64,000 nucleotides of DNA. Source: Hawksworthiomyces lignivorus (Eukaryota > Ascomycota > Sordariomycetes > Ophiostomatales > Ophiostomataceae). Location of the stretch: positions 124,001-188,000 of the forward strand of contig NTMA01000063.1 in assembly GCA_002917075.1 (NCBI GenBank), read 5' to 3'. A program made the translations under genes and the position numbers. Position 1 is the stretch's first letter, and every line of letters begins with the position of its first letter. A model generated the notes under the pieces. The model ran no database searches, had not been told where the DNA came from, and worked only from the letters and a program-made list of their open reading frames with translations. Positions 47,057-57,308 of this stretch are shown here, piece after piece.

Positions 47057-47983
47057 TCAAGGCCGCGGCTCGTCCGACCGGAACGGCTTCTTGATGCCCA
47101 GCAGGTTGCCGTACTTGGCCACCTCACCAATGTAGCGCTCCCCCGTCTTGGCCGCCAGCGGCGCGTGCTGCACCACGAACATGTCGGCGATGCGGCTGTA
47201 GTAGAAGAGCTTGCCCGTCAGACTGAGCGTGCTCACGTGCGCCCAGGTCTCGACGAACAGGACGGCGCACCGGTTGGCCGGCACGACAAAAAGCATCTTG
47301 AGGGCGAAGGCGACGAGGCAGACGATGAAGCCCGTCCCAGGCCCGTTGGTCACGATCAGGTGCGGGTAGGCAAACGCGGCGTCGCCCGCGCGCGCCAGCG
47401 GCGGCCGCAACAGCGCCTGCACGATGGACAGCGCGCTTCGCAGCGCCGAGAACCACGCCGTGTACAGCGGCTGGTGCACGCGGCGCGCCCGCACGACGTG
47501 CACGACGTCCCAGGTGCCAGCGGCGGCTGCAGCGTCGCCGCCATCGCCCTGTCCTCCAAAGGTCTTGGCAATGAGCCCCTCCAGCCGGTCCACGGCGTTC
47601 TGCGAGTGCGTGTCGCCCGACGTGATGACGTAGCGCCGGTGGCTGCGCGGGCTGGCCCGGAACTGCTGCTTGATCATCTCGCAGAGCTCGCTGGTGTGCC
47701 CGCCCGAGCCCAGAACGTACACCACGTACGTACTCGGTAGCGCCACGCCGTCCGGCACGGGACCCTGCTTGGCCGCCGCCCATGCCTGCTGCATGGGCTG
47801 GCGGCGGCTGCGGCTCACGGCGACATAGCGGGCCTGAGTGCCAGTTTAGCATACGTATCCTATACCTTACAGCGTCGTTTGCCACATCTTCAAAAAAATA
47901 CAATTCGCACTTACAGCCAGGAATATCAGAACGAGAAGCAGAGAGAGCACGCCAAGGACAGCGATCTGGATGAGTGAAGCCAT
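47057..47983 (-). CDS. alg14: UDP-GlcNAc transferase subunit Alg14
   Basis: Exons are 47983..47915 (23 codons) and 47833..47057; the intron is phase 0 and the product is 281 residues. Exon 1 is almost entirely the N-terminal membrane anchor (IQIAVLGVLSLLLVLIFLA). Exon 2 starts ARYVAVSRSRRQP and carries the family motif VLGSGGHTSEL near residue 64, then SGDTHSQNAVDRLE, LIVTNGPGTG and the C-terminal KYGNLLGIKKPF. Alg14 anchors the catalytic subunit Alg13 on the cytosolic face of the ER. Together they add the second N-acetylglucosamine to dolichol-PP-GlcNAc in N-glycan synthesis. The family is usually about 200-250 residues; here an Ala/Gly-rich insert after LIAKTFGGQ adds length. It diverges from ima1. 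Confidence 0.95.
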
Positions 47984-48618
47984 TGTCGTGTGCTGGCTCG
48001 AGGGGTTCCCAATATAACAGAAGCCCTTTCGATCTCAGATTGTCACTTTGTCTGCCGCTGTTGTATGCGAATCAGGGCCAGGCCATATTATTGTCTGCGC
48101 CGATGCGAGCAGAGTTGAGGTGAATTTCATATGAGAGCGGTGGTGCTGCAGACGAGAGACAGACTGCAAGACGGCGAAGCTTTAACACGTATTAGTTCCC
48201 AGTGCGGTATAGCATGTGCTGTATTATGCTCTATGCTATGCGCTATAATGTGCGCTATACTATACGTCAGGCACACGCTGTGAGGCTAAAGAGCACTGCT
48301 TACAGGTCCCACTTTTCTTAAAGCTGTTTTGTTTGCCGCCCGGCAGTATTTCTTTTATTTTCTTGGCTCTTCTTTTTCTATTATTACAGCGCATCGGCCA
48401 ATATTGACCCAATATTGACAACACACGACGTCAGCCAACCAACTTTGTTTTCAGGGCTACCGCGAATCCGAAGGCGTCCGCGACTCTGTGTTTTGTCTCT
48501 TCTTGTTTCGGCTGTGGAAGATGGTCGAACGGAGCGCGCATCGTTGTATTCGGTGACACTACGGGGGATAGAACAGGAATAAGGAAAAAAGAAAGAAAGA
48601 AAAAAAAAGAAGAGAACC
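47984..48618. promoter_or_regulatory. Divergent promoter region of alg14 and ima1
   Basis: 635 bases between two divergent start codons. At 48200-48262 there are short degenerate repeats of the form GCTATA/ATGCTGT. The last 100 bases before the ima1 ATG are A/G-rich, with runs of A. Confidence 0.45.
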
Positions 48619-51498
48619 ATGGCTCGGCTTCGGCGACCTCCGTATCTGATCTGCTTCTATTGTGGACAGCGCACGTCAACGCGGAACGATGGCCGTATAC
48701 GCGAGTTTGAGTGTCCTCGGTGTGACGCGACCAACTATCTAGACGAAGTAAGTAGCTCTACTCTGTAATACTAAACGAGAATAGAAAATGAGAGCAATAA
48801 AACGAAATGCGAAAGAAGAAGCAGAAGAAGCTGACCGCGCGCCCAGAATGGCGAGATCACAGACCCCCCCGTAGCCACGACGAGCGCGGCCGAGGCGACC
48901 ACGCCGTTCTTCGCCACGCCCCCGGATCCCTTCCACGACAGTTTTGCCAGCAGCGCAGGCGACGGCGGCTCGCCGTCTGAGTCCAGCACCGTCTTCTGCA
49001 AGACGTGCCTCAAGAACCAGCACCTCTTCGTCGCGTCCCTGGCGCAGTACTTCCCCTCCGACCCGGACCACCCCGACACCCCCGAGCTCGAGCAGAGGTA
49101 CTTCCGCTTCCGCCAGGGCCTCGAGCAGCGCTACCCCCAGGTGTGCGCCGACTGCGAGCCGCGCGTGCTCGACCGCATCCGCCAGGCCGGCTACACCGCC
49201 AAGACCGACCACCTGCGCCGCATGGTCGACTACAGCCGCCAGGTGCGCCTGACCCGGCCCACCTACCTCGACGCCGCCGACCGCCTGGGGCGCCTGCTCT
49301 GGCGCGCCGGCTTGGCGCTGCAGCTCCTGTGGCAGGCCGGCGTCCTGGCGAGCTTCCTGCTGCTGGCTGCCGGCGCCGCGCAGGACGCAGGAGGCGCGGG
49401 AGATGCGGGCTTCGGCGACGACGCAATCGTTGCGGACGAGTATGGGTCGTCGTCACCGCAGCCGCTCGCCGCCACCGCCGTTCCCCTCCTGCTACGGCCG
49501 GTCCTGCGCCTGCTCGCCGCGCACGCCGGCCGCCTGCAGTCGCTCTGCATCGGCGCCACGCTGGCCGGCTGCTGGTGGAACCCCTTCTTCGTGCAGACCG
49601 TGCGCGGCTTCACGAAGCCTCTCATTGGCATACCCACCTGGTACGCGCACCAGGCGGCGATCGTCGCCGTGCGGATCGCGCTGGCCAAGGTGGCCGGCCA
49701 GGCGGCGTCTTCTGCGACTACGACGACGACAGCAGCGACGATGATGCTGCCGCCGACCGTCGTCGGCGCACACGCCGCAGCGGCGCTCTTCATCGTCTAC
49801 CTCTACGTCCGTGCGCCGCGGTCCATCCGCAAGGACCTACGCCCGCTCTTTGGCAAGCTGCCGACGACGCCCCTGACGCCGCAGAGATCGTCGCAGGTAG
49901 ACGGCGACCAGCGGCAGCAGCAGCAGCAGCATGCGTCTGCGGGCCGGCACCGTGGCCTCGAGACCATGTCGGACGTCCTCGACGAGATCTCCGCGGCGCC
50001 TGTGCCCGCCATGCCGTCCAGCCCCTTGGGGCGGCGCGACAGCGACACCGACGGGTGGGACGGGTGGCGGCCGTCGCCGGCGCCGCTACCACCAGCGCCG
50101 CCTCCGAGCGGCTTGAGCTCGTCTCGCACGTCCAGCCGCTTCAGCGGTCGGCGGCAGCAGGGCGGCAGCTTCGAGCTCGACTCGCTGCAGATCGCCGAAT
50201 ACGATGACAACTACGGCTATGGCGATGCGGCCGGTCAGCGGGCGCTGCCGCTGACCCTGTCGCAGGAGATGGACCAGTATTACGCCGAGGAGATGGACTG
50301 GACGCCGACCCAGCCGTCTACGCAGCAGTCCACGCAGCAGTCGCAGCAGTCGCCGCAGAAGCGCTCGCCGCACCGCGCCTTTGAGACGTACGAGCCCAGC
50401 GGACGGGGGCCCTTCGGCCAGCGCCCGTCCCCGTCCGCGGCGCGCGCGTTCAGCCAGACGCCCGTCGAGGCCGACCGCGGGCCCTTCTGGTACAAGGTGC
50501 CGCCGGCGCCTACGAGCATCGCCCAGCGCATCTTCAACCGGCCCAACGCGCCGCGGCTGCTGCAGCAGACCGAGGCGGACGAGGCCAGCGGCGGCAGCAG
50601 GGACAATGCAGGCTCCTCGGCGGCTTTTTTTGGCCGCGATACGGGCCTGGGCGCGCTGCGCTTAGACGGACGAGACGGCGCCGGCGCCTCATCGTCGCTG
50701 GCATCGTCCGTCGAATTTGCCCAGCCGTCCTTCTTCGCCGAGGACCTGCGCCGGAAATCCACCAGCGGCGGCGAGGACCCGAGCAGCTTCCTTTCGGACC
50801 TCTTCAGCCAGGCCTTTACGCTGAGCACAGGTTGTGGCGAAGAGGAGGACGACGAAGACGATGACGGCCAAGGGATGGCGGCAGGGTCTGCTGGCGCGCA
50901 CAGACGAAGGCCATCGCGCGGCCGCCGATCCTCAGTCGCCGCCTCCGCCGCTGCCGCGCCACCGTCGCTTTTGGCGCGTCTAGCGCGCCTAGCACTGCTC
51001 CTCACCTCGTTTGCCATCGTCTGGCGCCTCCGCACAGACGCCGGCCCGGCAGACGCTGACGCAGACGCCGACGACGGCCTGGACGCCAACTTCCGCCCCT
51101 ACACGCGGGCCCTCGAAACCGCCGCCGTCGGTCTCTGCGCCGTCTCGGCGGCTGCCCTCTTCGGCGAGTCGGTGCGGCGCTGGGGCCTCGCCGTCGTGCT
51201 GCGGCAGCGGCAGATAGAGCGGCGTCGGGCAGGCGGGGGTGCCGTCGTTTCCGCGCCGTCTCTGCTGCCGGCTAGCCTGGGACTAGTGCTCGGTCTGGCC
51301 GGCCTGGCCCAGGCCGGCTGGATGGCTTGGCGGATGTACGCGGTTCTGGCGGACGGCGGCAGCGCCGGGCCAGAGGACTCAGATCTAGCGCACGCGGCAG
51401 AGTCGGCCGCTCTCGCCCGTCCGTGGCAGCTGACCCAGCTGGCGTGGCTGCACGGCACTGTGGCTGCCCACCAAGCGTGGAACATTGTTGCACTATAG
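48619..51498 (+). CDS. ima1: Inner nuclear membrane protein Ima1 (NET5/Samp1 family)
   Basis: Exons are 48619..48747 and 48847..51498; the intron is phase 0 and the product is 926 residues. The N-terminal Ima1 domain has paired zinc-type cysteines: CFYCG, CPRC, CKTC and CADC. These flank QYFPSDPDHPDTPELEQRYF and DYSRQVRLTRPTYLDAADRL, conserved from S. pombe Ima1 to animal Samp1. Hydrophobic helices follow at about 210-330 (LLWQAGVLASFLLLAAG and two more), and again near the C terminus (LALLLTSFAIVWRL, VGLCAVSAAALFGESV, LGLVLGLAGLAQAGWMAW). Ima1 sits in the inner nuclear membrane and links heterochromatin and LINC complexes to the envelope. The 380-residue loop between the two membrane blocks is Ser/Gln/Pro-rich, with a QQ/QS repeat stretch and an acidic EEEDDEDDDG run, and is probably nucleoplasmic and disordered. 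Confidence 0.93.
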
Positions 51499-52925
51499 GG
51501 TTTTGGATACAAGAAAGAGGCTGGTGGGTTTGGTGGTTTGGTGCTTGGCTGAGCGCTTCGCACATGCGCATATGACGTCTTGGTACATTTATTTTGTAAA
51601 TACATTTTCCCCCAATCAAATAGCATAGCGTTTTTGAGGTTGTGTACAATACAAAAGCCTCCAGTAAGGTGGCTGACAGCATTTGCCTTGATTTTCAGTC
51701 AGACTTACCATTTCTGACCGCCAGTTCAACGTCCCACTCTCTATAGCCGTAACTTGCCATTGGCAGCGTTGGCCACCAAGATCACGAAGCCTGCTGCAGC
51801 TGTCATCTTACACGTCATGTCAAGCACAACTCGCGGAAGGGCGTCTTAGCCTTTTTCCGCAGCTTCGGGAAGCGGATTGCTGGAGAGTGCAACTGAGTGT
51901 TTGTTACTTGATTCATTTTGCCCACACGACAATGCCGACAGAACAAGGCATATACAAAATGCCACATGTCCCTTTCGTGGATGCTCTCGACTGACGCGTC
52001 CTGGACCTGTTCGGTCGCCGTAGAGAGGCTGATTGTGAGATCAAAGAAGCAAAGAGGGTGTGTTGGTTTCAGCGTTTTCGCTTTCTCCCATTGGCGGGAA
52101 GCTCTTCTTTTTCATGTTGGCCTAGTGCCTTCGCATCTGAGATCTACGGCACCAAGCCTGACAAGATCTGTTTGGCTGTTCCGAATGCCTGCCACACAGT
52201 CGGGACCGAACCCTTTTTTTTTCGACGTCCTTCACGTGTCCTGCTGTAAATCAAGAAATGGGAACAGGCTTATTCTGATGAACCACGCGCGTCTACCCGG
52301 ATTCAGAGGTGGAGATGCTCCGGTTTCACGGAGCACGCGTTCTTATCCATTTTCACTGCCGCCTGCACTGCAGTTCTCGACAGCTTACGAGTCCCATCTG
52401 GCCTTGGTACTGCTTTTCCTCCGATTAGATATTTTCCTTTTTTTTTTTTTTTGGCATTCTCTCCTGTTATTTACTATACCAAGCTGGCCACGCAATCAAA
52501 ATCTGCGTATTGTATCTGGCTTTGTCTTGTTTCAGGGAAGTTGTACAGCATCCACCCTCATGGCTAACGTCTCAATGAAGTCTTTCTATAGCCGTACAAG
52601 AAAGAAAGGAAATTTTGAATTCAGGTGTCATAATAAACAATAATTATTATGGTACCAAGATGCGTCATCTGCTGATACCACTCGAGTATTAAAGGCAGAG
52701 ATCAGGTCTCGTTATTTTCAATCGGCTTGTGTGGACTATCATCGGCTCTCTAAGAATCTGCGTTCGGGTTAAAGACAGACGAAATATCTAGTTCGAAAAC
52801 GTTCGTTAGCATTTCCGTCCAGCTATTTCTTCTCAGATTTGGCTCTCTTGTCTCTCGTTTCTCTCTCCTCATTGGACTAGCACTTGCTCTCCCATTCGGT
52901 TCTTCGCATACAAAACCAAAAAAAA
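51499..52925. other. Intergenic region, 1.4 kb
   Basis: AT-rich DNA past the ima1 stop codon, with a T run near 52437-52452. A 241-codon plus-strand frame (51918-52643) has no domain, no start context and biased composition, so I do not support it. Confidence 0.5.
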
Positions 52926-53381
52926 ATGGCGGGTGCAAACGGCTTCGTTGGTAGCTTCAGCTCAGCATTCGCGAGCTTGACTTCTGCTCACCCGTTGTCT
53001 TCTACTATCGCTACCACCACCGCAACGGTCACGCCGTCGACATTGTCACTATCACCGACCGCGAGCACCCTGGGAGCTTTTGGCTCCGGCGGATCCTTCT
53101 CCACCTTCACTACCGGCAATCTCGGCACTCTCGGCCATTTTAACAAGACGAAGACGTCGACGACGACGACTGCGGCAGCAGCGTCGGCGGACAGCTCCTC
53201 ACTTGTTACCACGTCCGGCCTTAGTGGCAACATATCCAGCCTCACGGCCACCAAGGCCCCGACAGGGACCTCCGCGGCTGCCACCAGCGGACCCTCTACC
53301 GGGGCGGGCACGCATGGCGCTGTAGCTAGCCTTGGAGGCACTCTCCTCGGCCTGTGCATGGCTGTCCTTCTCTTGTTCTAG
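52926..53381 (+). CDS. Small Ser/Thr/Ala/Gly-rich protein with hydrophobic C terminus
   Basis: Single exon of 151 residues after a run of A directly before the ATG. Almost every residue is Ser, Thr, Ala, Gly or Leu, with a TKTSTTTTAAAASAD run in the middle. The last 21 residues (AVASLGGTLLGLCMAVLLLF) form a hydrophobic tail like a GPI-anchor signal or tail anchor. The N terminus (GFVGSFSSAFASLTSA) is only weakly hydrophobic, so a secretion signal is doubtful. A signal might instead come from an unrecognised upstream exon, but I found none with usable splice sites. Composition and tail recall the secreted protein at 23.5 kb. I recognise no family and infer a cell-surface protein with low certainty. 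GC-rich codon use contrasts with its AT-rich flanks, which supports it being a real gene. Confidence 0.55.
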   Translation: MAGANGFVGSFSSAFASLTSAHPLSSTIATTTATVTPSTLSLSPTASTLGAFGSGGSFSTFTTGNLGTLGHFNKTKTSTTTTAAAASADSSSLVTTSGLSGNISSLTATKAPTGTSAAATSGPSTGAGTHGAVASLGGTLLGLCMAVLLLF

Positions 53382-54629
53382 GCTTCTAGGTAGGAGGATG
53401 TGACGGATTAAGGAGAAAGAGAATGGTCTACCAGCGCAACGAGAAGCCGAGTAGAAGAAAGTGCACACGAATTGGCCAAAGATGTTTAATTGGGTGGGAG
53501 GTGATACACTTGCATCGTGAGCTGAAATATCGCACATATGTACGGAAGAATCATGCTGTATAACCATGCATTTCCTTTAATCAGACATAGTTCCTGAAAT
53601 AACATACACATACATGAAATACAAAGTGGAGCAAGCCAATGTATATCAAAATTCACTGTAAAGGCTTTTATGGGTCACGGAGATTCTTCCACTTGGGTGA
53701 AACATGATATGGGCTCGAGGACCTAGTCGCTTTCTCCACAGAGCATTGTCCACAGCCAGCAGGGATTTACCAAGCTGCTGGTACATGACTGGGGATTGGT
53801 CATTCGAAGGCGTGCAGCGCGTATGCATGATCAAGAAGCAAAGCGATGAGGCTGAATGACTGACAAAATGTGGTGGAGCATGCTGCAATAGAATGGAGAC
53901 TAGAGCTGCCATGACAGCAAGCGGATGTTGAGAAGATAATGATGCAAAAAAAAAAAAAATGCCGGTTCAACGAAATGGCCTTCAACAGGAGAGGGTCCCC
54001 TTATCTATACGTATATAGTAGACATTCGACGGACACGCTGATAGGTTTAGTTTCATTGATTCCTTGTTTTTCTTGGTTTGTTGAGAATTGGATCTCGGCA
54101 TCGAGAAAGCAAGGGCGCCGAGTTTGCTCTCTGTGTGGTATCGCAAAGGTCGTGTGTGCGAAGGGCCGTTAGCGGCGCTCTGCAGAACTCCATAGAACAG
54201 CCCAAGCGGGAAAGCGCGCCCTGTAAGTGGTCCTCACCGCTCCCTTCTTTCCCTAAACGTCCCGGCTATCGTAGTGCAGGCATTCCCCAGCTTCCCTTTG
54301 TTCTGCCGCTAGCGCGACATCGGGCTCAGCGGGGCTCCGTAACTTCCCTTCTTGGGCACTAAAGTCAACTTATACTGATATGGCCGTTTTCGATTTAGGG
54401 GGAAAGGGAAAGAGAGAAGATAGAGAAAGAGGCTGGGCTGTGCTGCCAGGCAGCTCCTTATATGAAGGCCTTGTATGTATATAACTGTATAGGCAGGATC
54501 TTCGTCTATTGCAGTGGCTATTTCTCAGAGGAGAACCAAGAAAGAATCAAACAATTGACTACCCGTCTTTCTTCATCTCGCAAAGTTCTTACCTGTTACC
54601 TGTTTCTTATAAATCAACTTTATTCCAAA
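53382..54629. other. Intergenic region
   Basis: AT-rich, with an A run at 53946-53959. Short frames only; no gene supported. Confidence 0.55.
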
Positions 54630-54983
54630 ATGTCGGACAAGTCTCAGCCGTGGAAGGCTGCCTGGCCACCGGTTGAAGAGAAGACCACGACTTCGGATTC
54701 TTCTGCTGATGGCGTCGAGTACGGCATCGCCAAAGGCAACGTTGTCGTCGTCGATGGCACCGCCGCCAACGTTAAGCCGGCTGCACCTCTGCGCCAATCA
54801 GAAAAAATACAGCCCTGGAAGGCGAGCTGGACTGCAGCAGCAACAACCTCGAGGGCAGCAGATGAAACAGACACATCCACTGTGGAATATGGTGTCGACA
54901 AGGGGAACACGGTCGTGGTCGATGGAACGGCCGCCAATGTCAAGCCAAGCACCAAGAAGCCGGTCCGGGTCACCAATGCATGA
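54630..54983 (+). CDS. Internally duplicated 117-residue protein of unknown function
   Basis: Two direct repeats of about 55 residues fill the protein. Each begins QPWKA-x-W (residues 6 and 61), passes through a variable Thr/Ser/Ala linker, and ends VEYG-x-x-KGN-x-VVVDGTAANVKP (residues 29-50 and 85-106). The repeat is also visible in the DNA (GTCGATGG..CC GCCAA), with mainly third-position changes, so the duplicated unit has been kept under protein-level constraint. Neither unit has a signal peptide, membrane helix or cysteine. The protein is hydrophilic and probably cytosolic. I do not recognise the family. The start Met (SDKSQPWKAAW follows) is the only Met ahead of repeat 1 without hydrophobic junk. 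It lies between the Ser/Thr-rich protein gene and the CmcJ-like gene, and no link between them is evident. Confidence 0.65.
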   Translation: MSDKSQPWKAAWPPVEEKTTTSDSSADGVEYGIAKGNVVVVDGTAANVKPAAPLRQSEKIQPWKASWTAAATTSRAADETDTSTVEYGVDKGNTVVVDGTAANVKPSTKKPVRVTNA

Positions 54984-55303
54984 CATCGATGGAGTGGGAT
55001 GAGAGAGCTAAAGGGAGTTGGATGGGACAGAGGAAAATTGGCTGATGTCCTATAATTCCTCTATGCTGCCATTTGTGATTTCCGGGTTGCGAGTGCGGCA
55101 GAACATGGCAGAAGTGAATCGAGAACCAGATAGATTAATAAAAGTCAAAAATTAAGCTTAATATTAATCCCATGCCTTACGCCGCTCAACTTCCACAATG
55201 TTCTAAATACGCAAAAAAATCCTTTCCTGGGCATCATTCCCTTTGGTCCATAACAGGGTATTAATTACGGCGAAAGAGAGACGACAGGGCACAGCTTTGT
55301 GTC
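54984..55303. other. Convergent intergenic region
   Basis: 3' flanks of the duplicated-protein gene (plus) and the CmcJ-like gene (minus). AT-rich; nothing else seen. Confidence 0.6.
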
Positions 55304-56278
55304 CTACCACACTACCAAGATTCGCATCTCGATGCTCTCCCGCCGAAAGTCGGCATCTGTCTTGAGCGGATTGTCGAAGGATGCATGCGGCACGCCTGGC
55401 GTGGCGCCTGCCGGCTCCGCACTATCAGCGTTCTTGAAAATGATGAGCTCATTTGGCATCTGATCCCGCAGGTAGTACCACTTCTGGCGCGCATCGTAAT
55501 GCACCTGCGTGTTCTCAAACACCTGGTGCCGGTCCACCACGTCGCCCGTCATAGTGTCTCTGGCAAAGTCCACCGTCCGGGCGTCGCACACCGCCAGCGG
55601 CCAGTCCACCAGCGGCCCCATGAGCGGGTGCCACGCGCTGCCGAGCATGTTAGCAGGCGAGTCTTGGGAGAGGGGAGCCCGGCTGGCGACGTACTTGACG
55701 AGCTGCCATCGCCGCGCGAGAACGGTGTCGGCGTCTGCCCCGTGCGCCTCCCGAATCACCGCCACGCCGCCCTCGTACGAGTGGTCGATATGCGCCCGCG
55801 ACGCCGGCTGCTGGAACGCGTACGGCTCGCCCGTCGACACCGGCCAGGCCGCGTGCCGCCGCCGCACTACATAGTCGATCAGCTCGGCCGACGCCGCGCC
55901 GAGGGACTGCCGCACCGCCTCCAGCACCTGCGGCGCGTGGACGCCCTCTATGCGCTCGGCCCTGCCGTAGTCATCATAGGGAAACGGCGCGTCGCCGTCG
56001 CCGCCCACGCTCACAACGCCAAATCCGCACTCGTCGTAGCGAAGGTCGCTGCGGCCGCGCAGGTCGTGGAACACCAGAGGGTGCTCGACACGCTCAATGT
56101 TCGTCTGCGCTACGCCAGACTCCGGCTCTGGTGCGTACCGCAGCGTGTACGGCTTCTCGGTCTCATATTTGGGATCGCGGGCCAGAAAGTGCATGCGACC
56201 CCGGACAGCGGTACCTTTGTCCGCGGCCTTGTCTGCCGGGCTTATCACCGGCGGAACTGGGACGACATCTATAGCCAT
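55304..56278 (-). CDS. CmcJ/AsaB-like oxygenase-family protein
   Basis: Single exon of 324 residues. The order of conserved blocks matches the fungal CmcJ-like (7-alpha-cephem-methoxylase / GA4-desaturase-like) family: RMHFLARDPKYETEKPYTLR near the start and VHDLRG-like FHDLRGR. These are followed by HIDHSYEGG near 164, WHPLMGPLVDWPLAVCD near 216, and YYLRDQMPNELIIFKNADS near 276. It closes with R-x-SIEMRILV. His-x-Asp-His-type residues at HIDHS and a later His suggest a non-haem iron centre. Known members include AsaB of the aspergillic acid cluster and NvfI-like enzymes; most members have unknown substrates. Length is typical (300-350). No biosynthetic backbone enzyme is near, so it is either an orphan tailoring enzyme or a stand-alone oxidase. 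No signal peptide is seen. Confidence 0.85.
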   Translation of the reverse strand: MAIDVVPVPPVISPADKAADKGTAVRGRMHFLARDPKYETEKPYTLRYAPEPESGVAQTNIERVEHPLVFHDLRGRSDLRYDECGFGVVSVGGDGDAPFPYDDYGRAERIEGVHAPQVLEAVRQSLGAASAELIDYVVRRRHAAWPVSTGEPYAFQQPASRAHIDHSYEGGVAVIREAHGADADTVLARRWQLVKYVASRAPLSQDSPANMLGSAWHPLMGPLVDWPLAVCDARTVDFARDTMTGDVVDRHQVFENTQVHYDARQKWYYLRDQMPNELIIFKNADSAEPAGATPGVPHASFDNPLKTDADFRRESIEMRILVVW

Positions 56279-56871
56279 GTTTTCTCCGTCTCTTCGCCTT
56301 TTTTTTTTTTTAACCTCTTCTCCTATTTTTCTCCATCTTCCATCCCCCCCGCCTTTTGCTGTAAGTTGCCCAGCGCATGTATCTTTTAGAGGCCATGTTA
56401 TGACATCTTGCCATTGGTGGTGAGTGGTCGTTATCGCTATGACATGAGTCGCCAGTTGTGTACCGGCCGTGCATTGCAGTATCTAGCGGCTCAACAGTCG
56501 GTCAGGCAATTCTGAGGCTCCGCCACAACGCCAACACTCACCGATCACTGCGGTATCGGCTCTCGTCTCAGCCTGCTCGATTTGTCCAGCTGATCCTTCC
56601 AAGTTATCAGGCGAATTACTTTGAGAAGGAAGCAAGGGAGGGAAGAGGAGGAGGGTAGATTGCGACTTCCCTCCTCTTTCCCTCTTTCCCTCTTCTGTCT
56701 CTGTCTCGCTTTTCTCAACTTGCCTTGTAAGGGAATTTGCACCTTCCGTCTTCCACGTACGGCCATAGATACTGGAAAGCACGGGATCCCGTCCGCTCTC
56801 CCCTAGTTAAACCAGTAATCGGCGGATTAGTAGTTGGGTCGGTGACGACCAGCGAATACCCGCTGCTGTAC

Positions 56872-56907
<36 letters not shown>

Positions 56908-57308
56908 CTTTTTCTTTGAGGCGAGTTTCCGACATTTACGTTATCTTCTTTTCTTTTTTACGTGTACCATTTTCTCTTTTTCCGAGAATTTCTATTTTTG
57001 TTGGGAGTTGTCGCTGTGTCCTGTGCTGTACCATATAATCCTTTTCCAAAAGAGGAAATGTCGTTGAAATATGAAGTTTATTGAAAACGCTCTTTCCCAA
57101 CCCGTGATAATATAATACAGTCTCAATTTCCGAATTTGGTGGCAGCAGTGCGTTTCCCAAAATATTAAATGCATGTGATGTGTGCAAAATATAGTCACGA
57201 CGCTATCTTTCCTCTTTCCAAGTTCCAAATGCCAAGGGTGTAAACGAATCCAAAAGTACCTGTACGCCGTCCCAGCCACTGCTGGCCAAATTGTTGTGCT
57301 CTAAACCT
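56279..57308. other. Intergenic region with long poly-T
   Basis: Between the CmcJ-like gene and the DUF7580 gene (both minus). It contains a 34-base T homopolymer, so a minus-strand poly-A, at 56874-56907, plus CT-rich segments. I see no gene. Confidence 0.55.
56874..56907. repeat. 34-base T homopolymer
   Basis: The longest homopolymer in the window, about 400 bases beyond the stop codon of the DUF7580 gene and in the poly-A orientation for that strand. Confidence 0.9.

Noticed and set aside
51918..52643. 241-codon plus-strand frame in the gap after ima1
   Set aside because: Contains homopolymer-coded Phe runs, mixed composition and no domain; probably chance in AT-rich DNA.
52780..52810. 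GTTCGA word, a possible tRNA B-box
   Set aside because: No matching A-box, no acceptor stem and no cloverleaf around it.
56874..57300. Possible retrotransposon 3' end with poly-A
   Set aside because: No reverse transcriptase, target duplication or element sequence visible; kept only as a low-interest observation.
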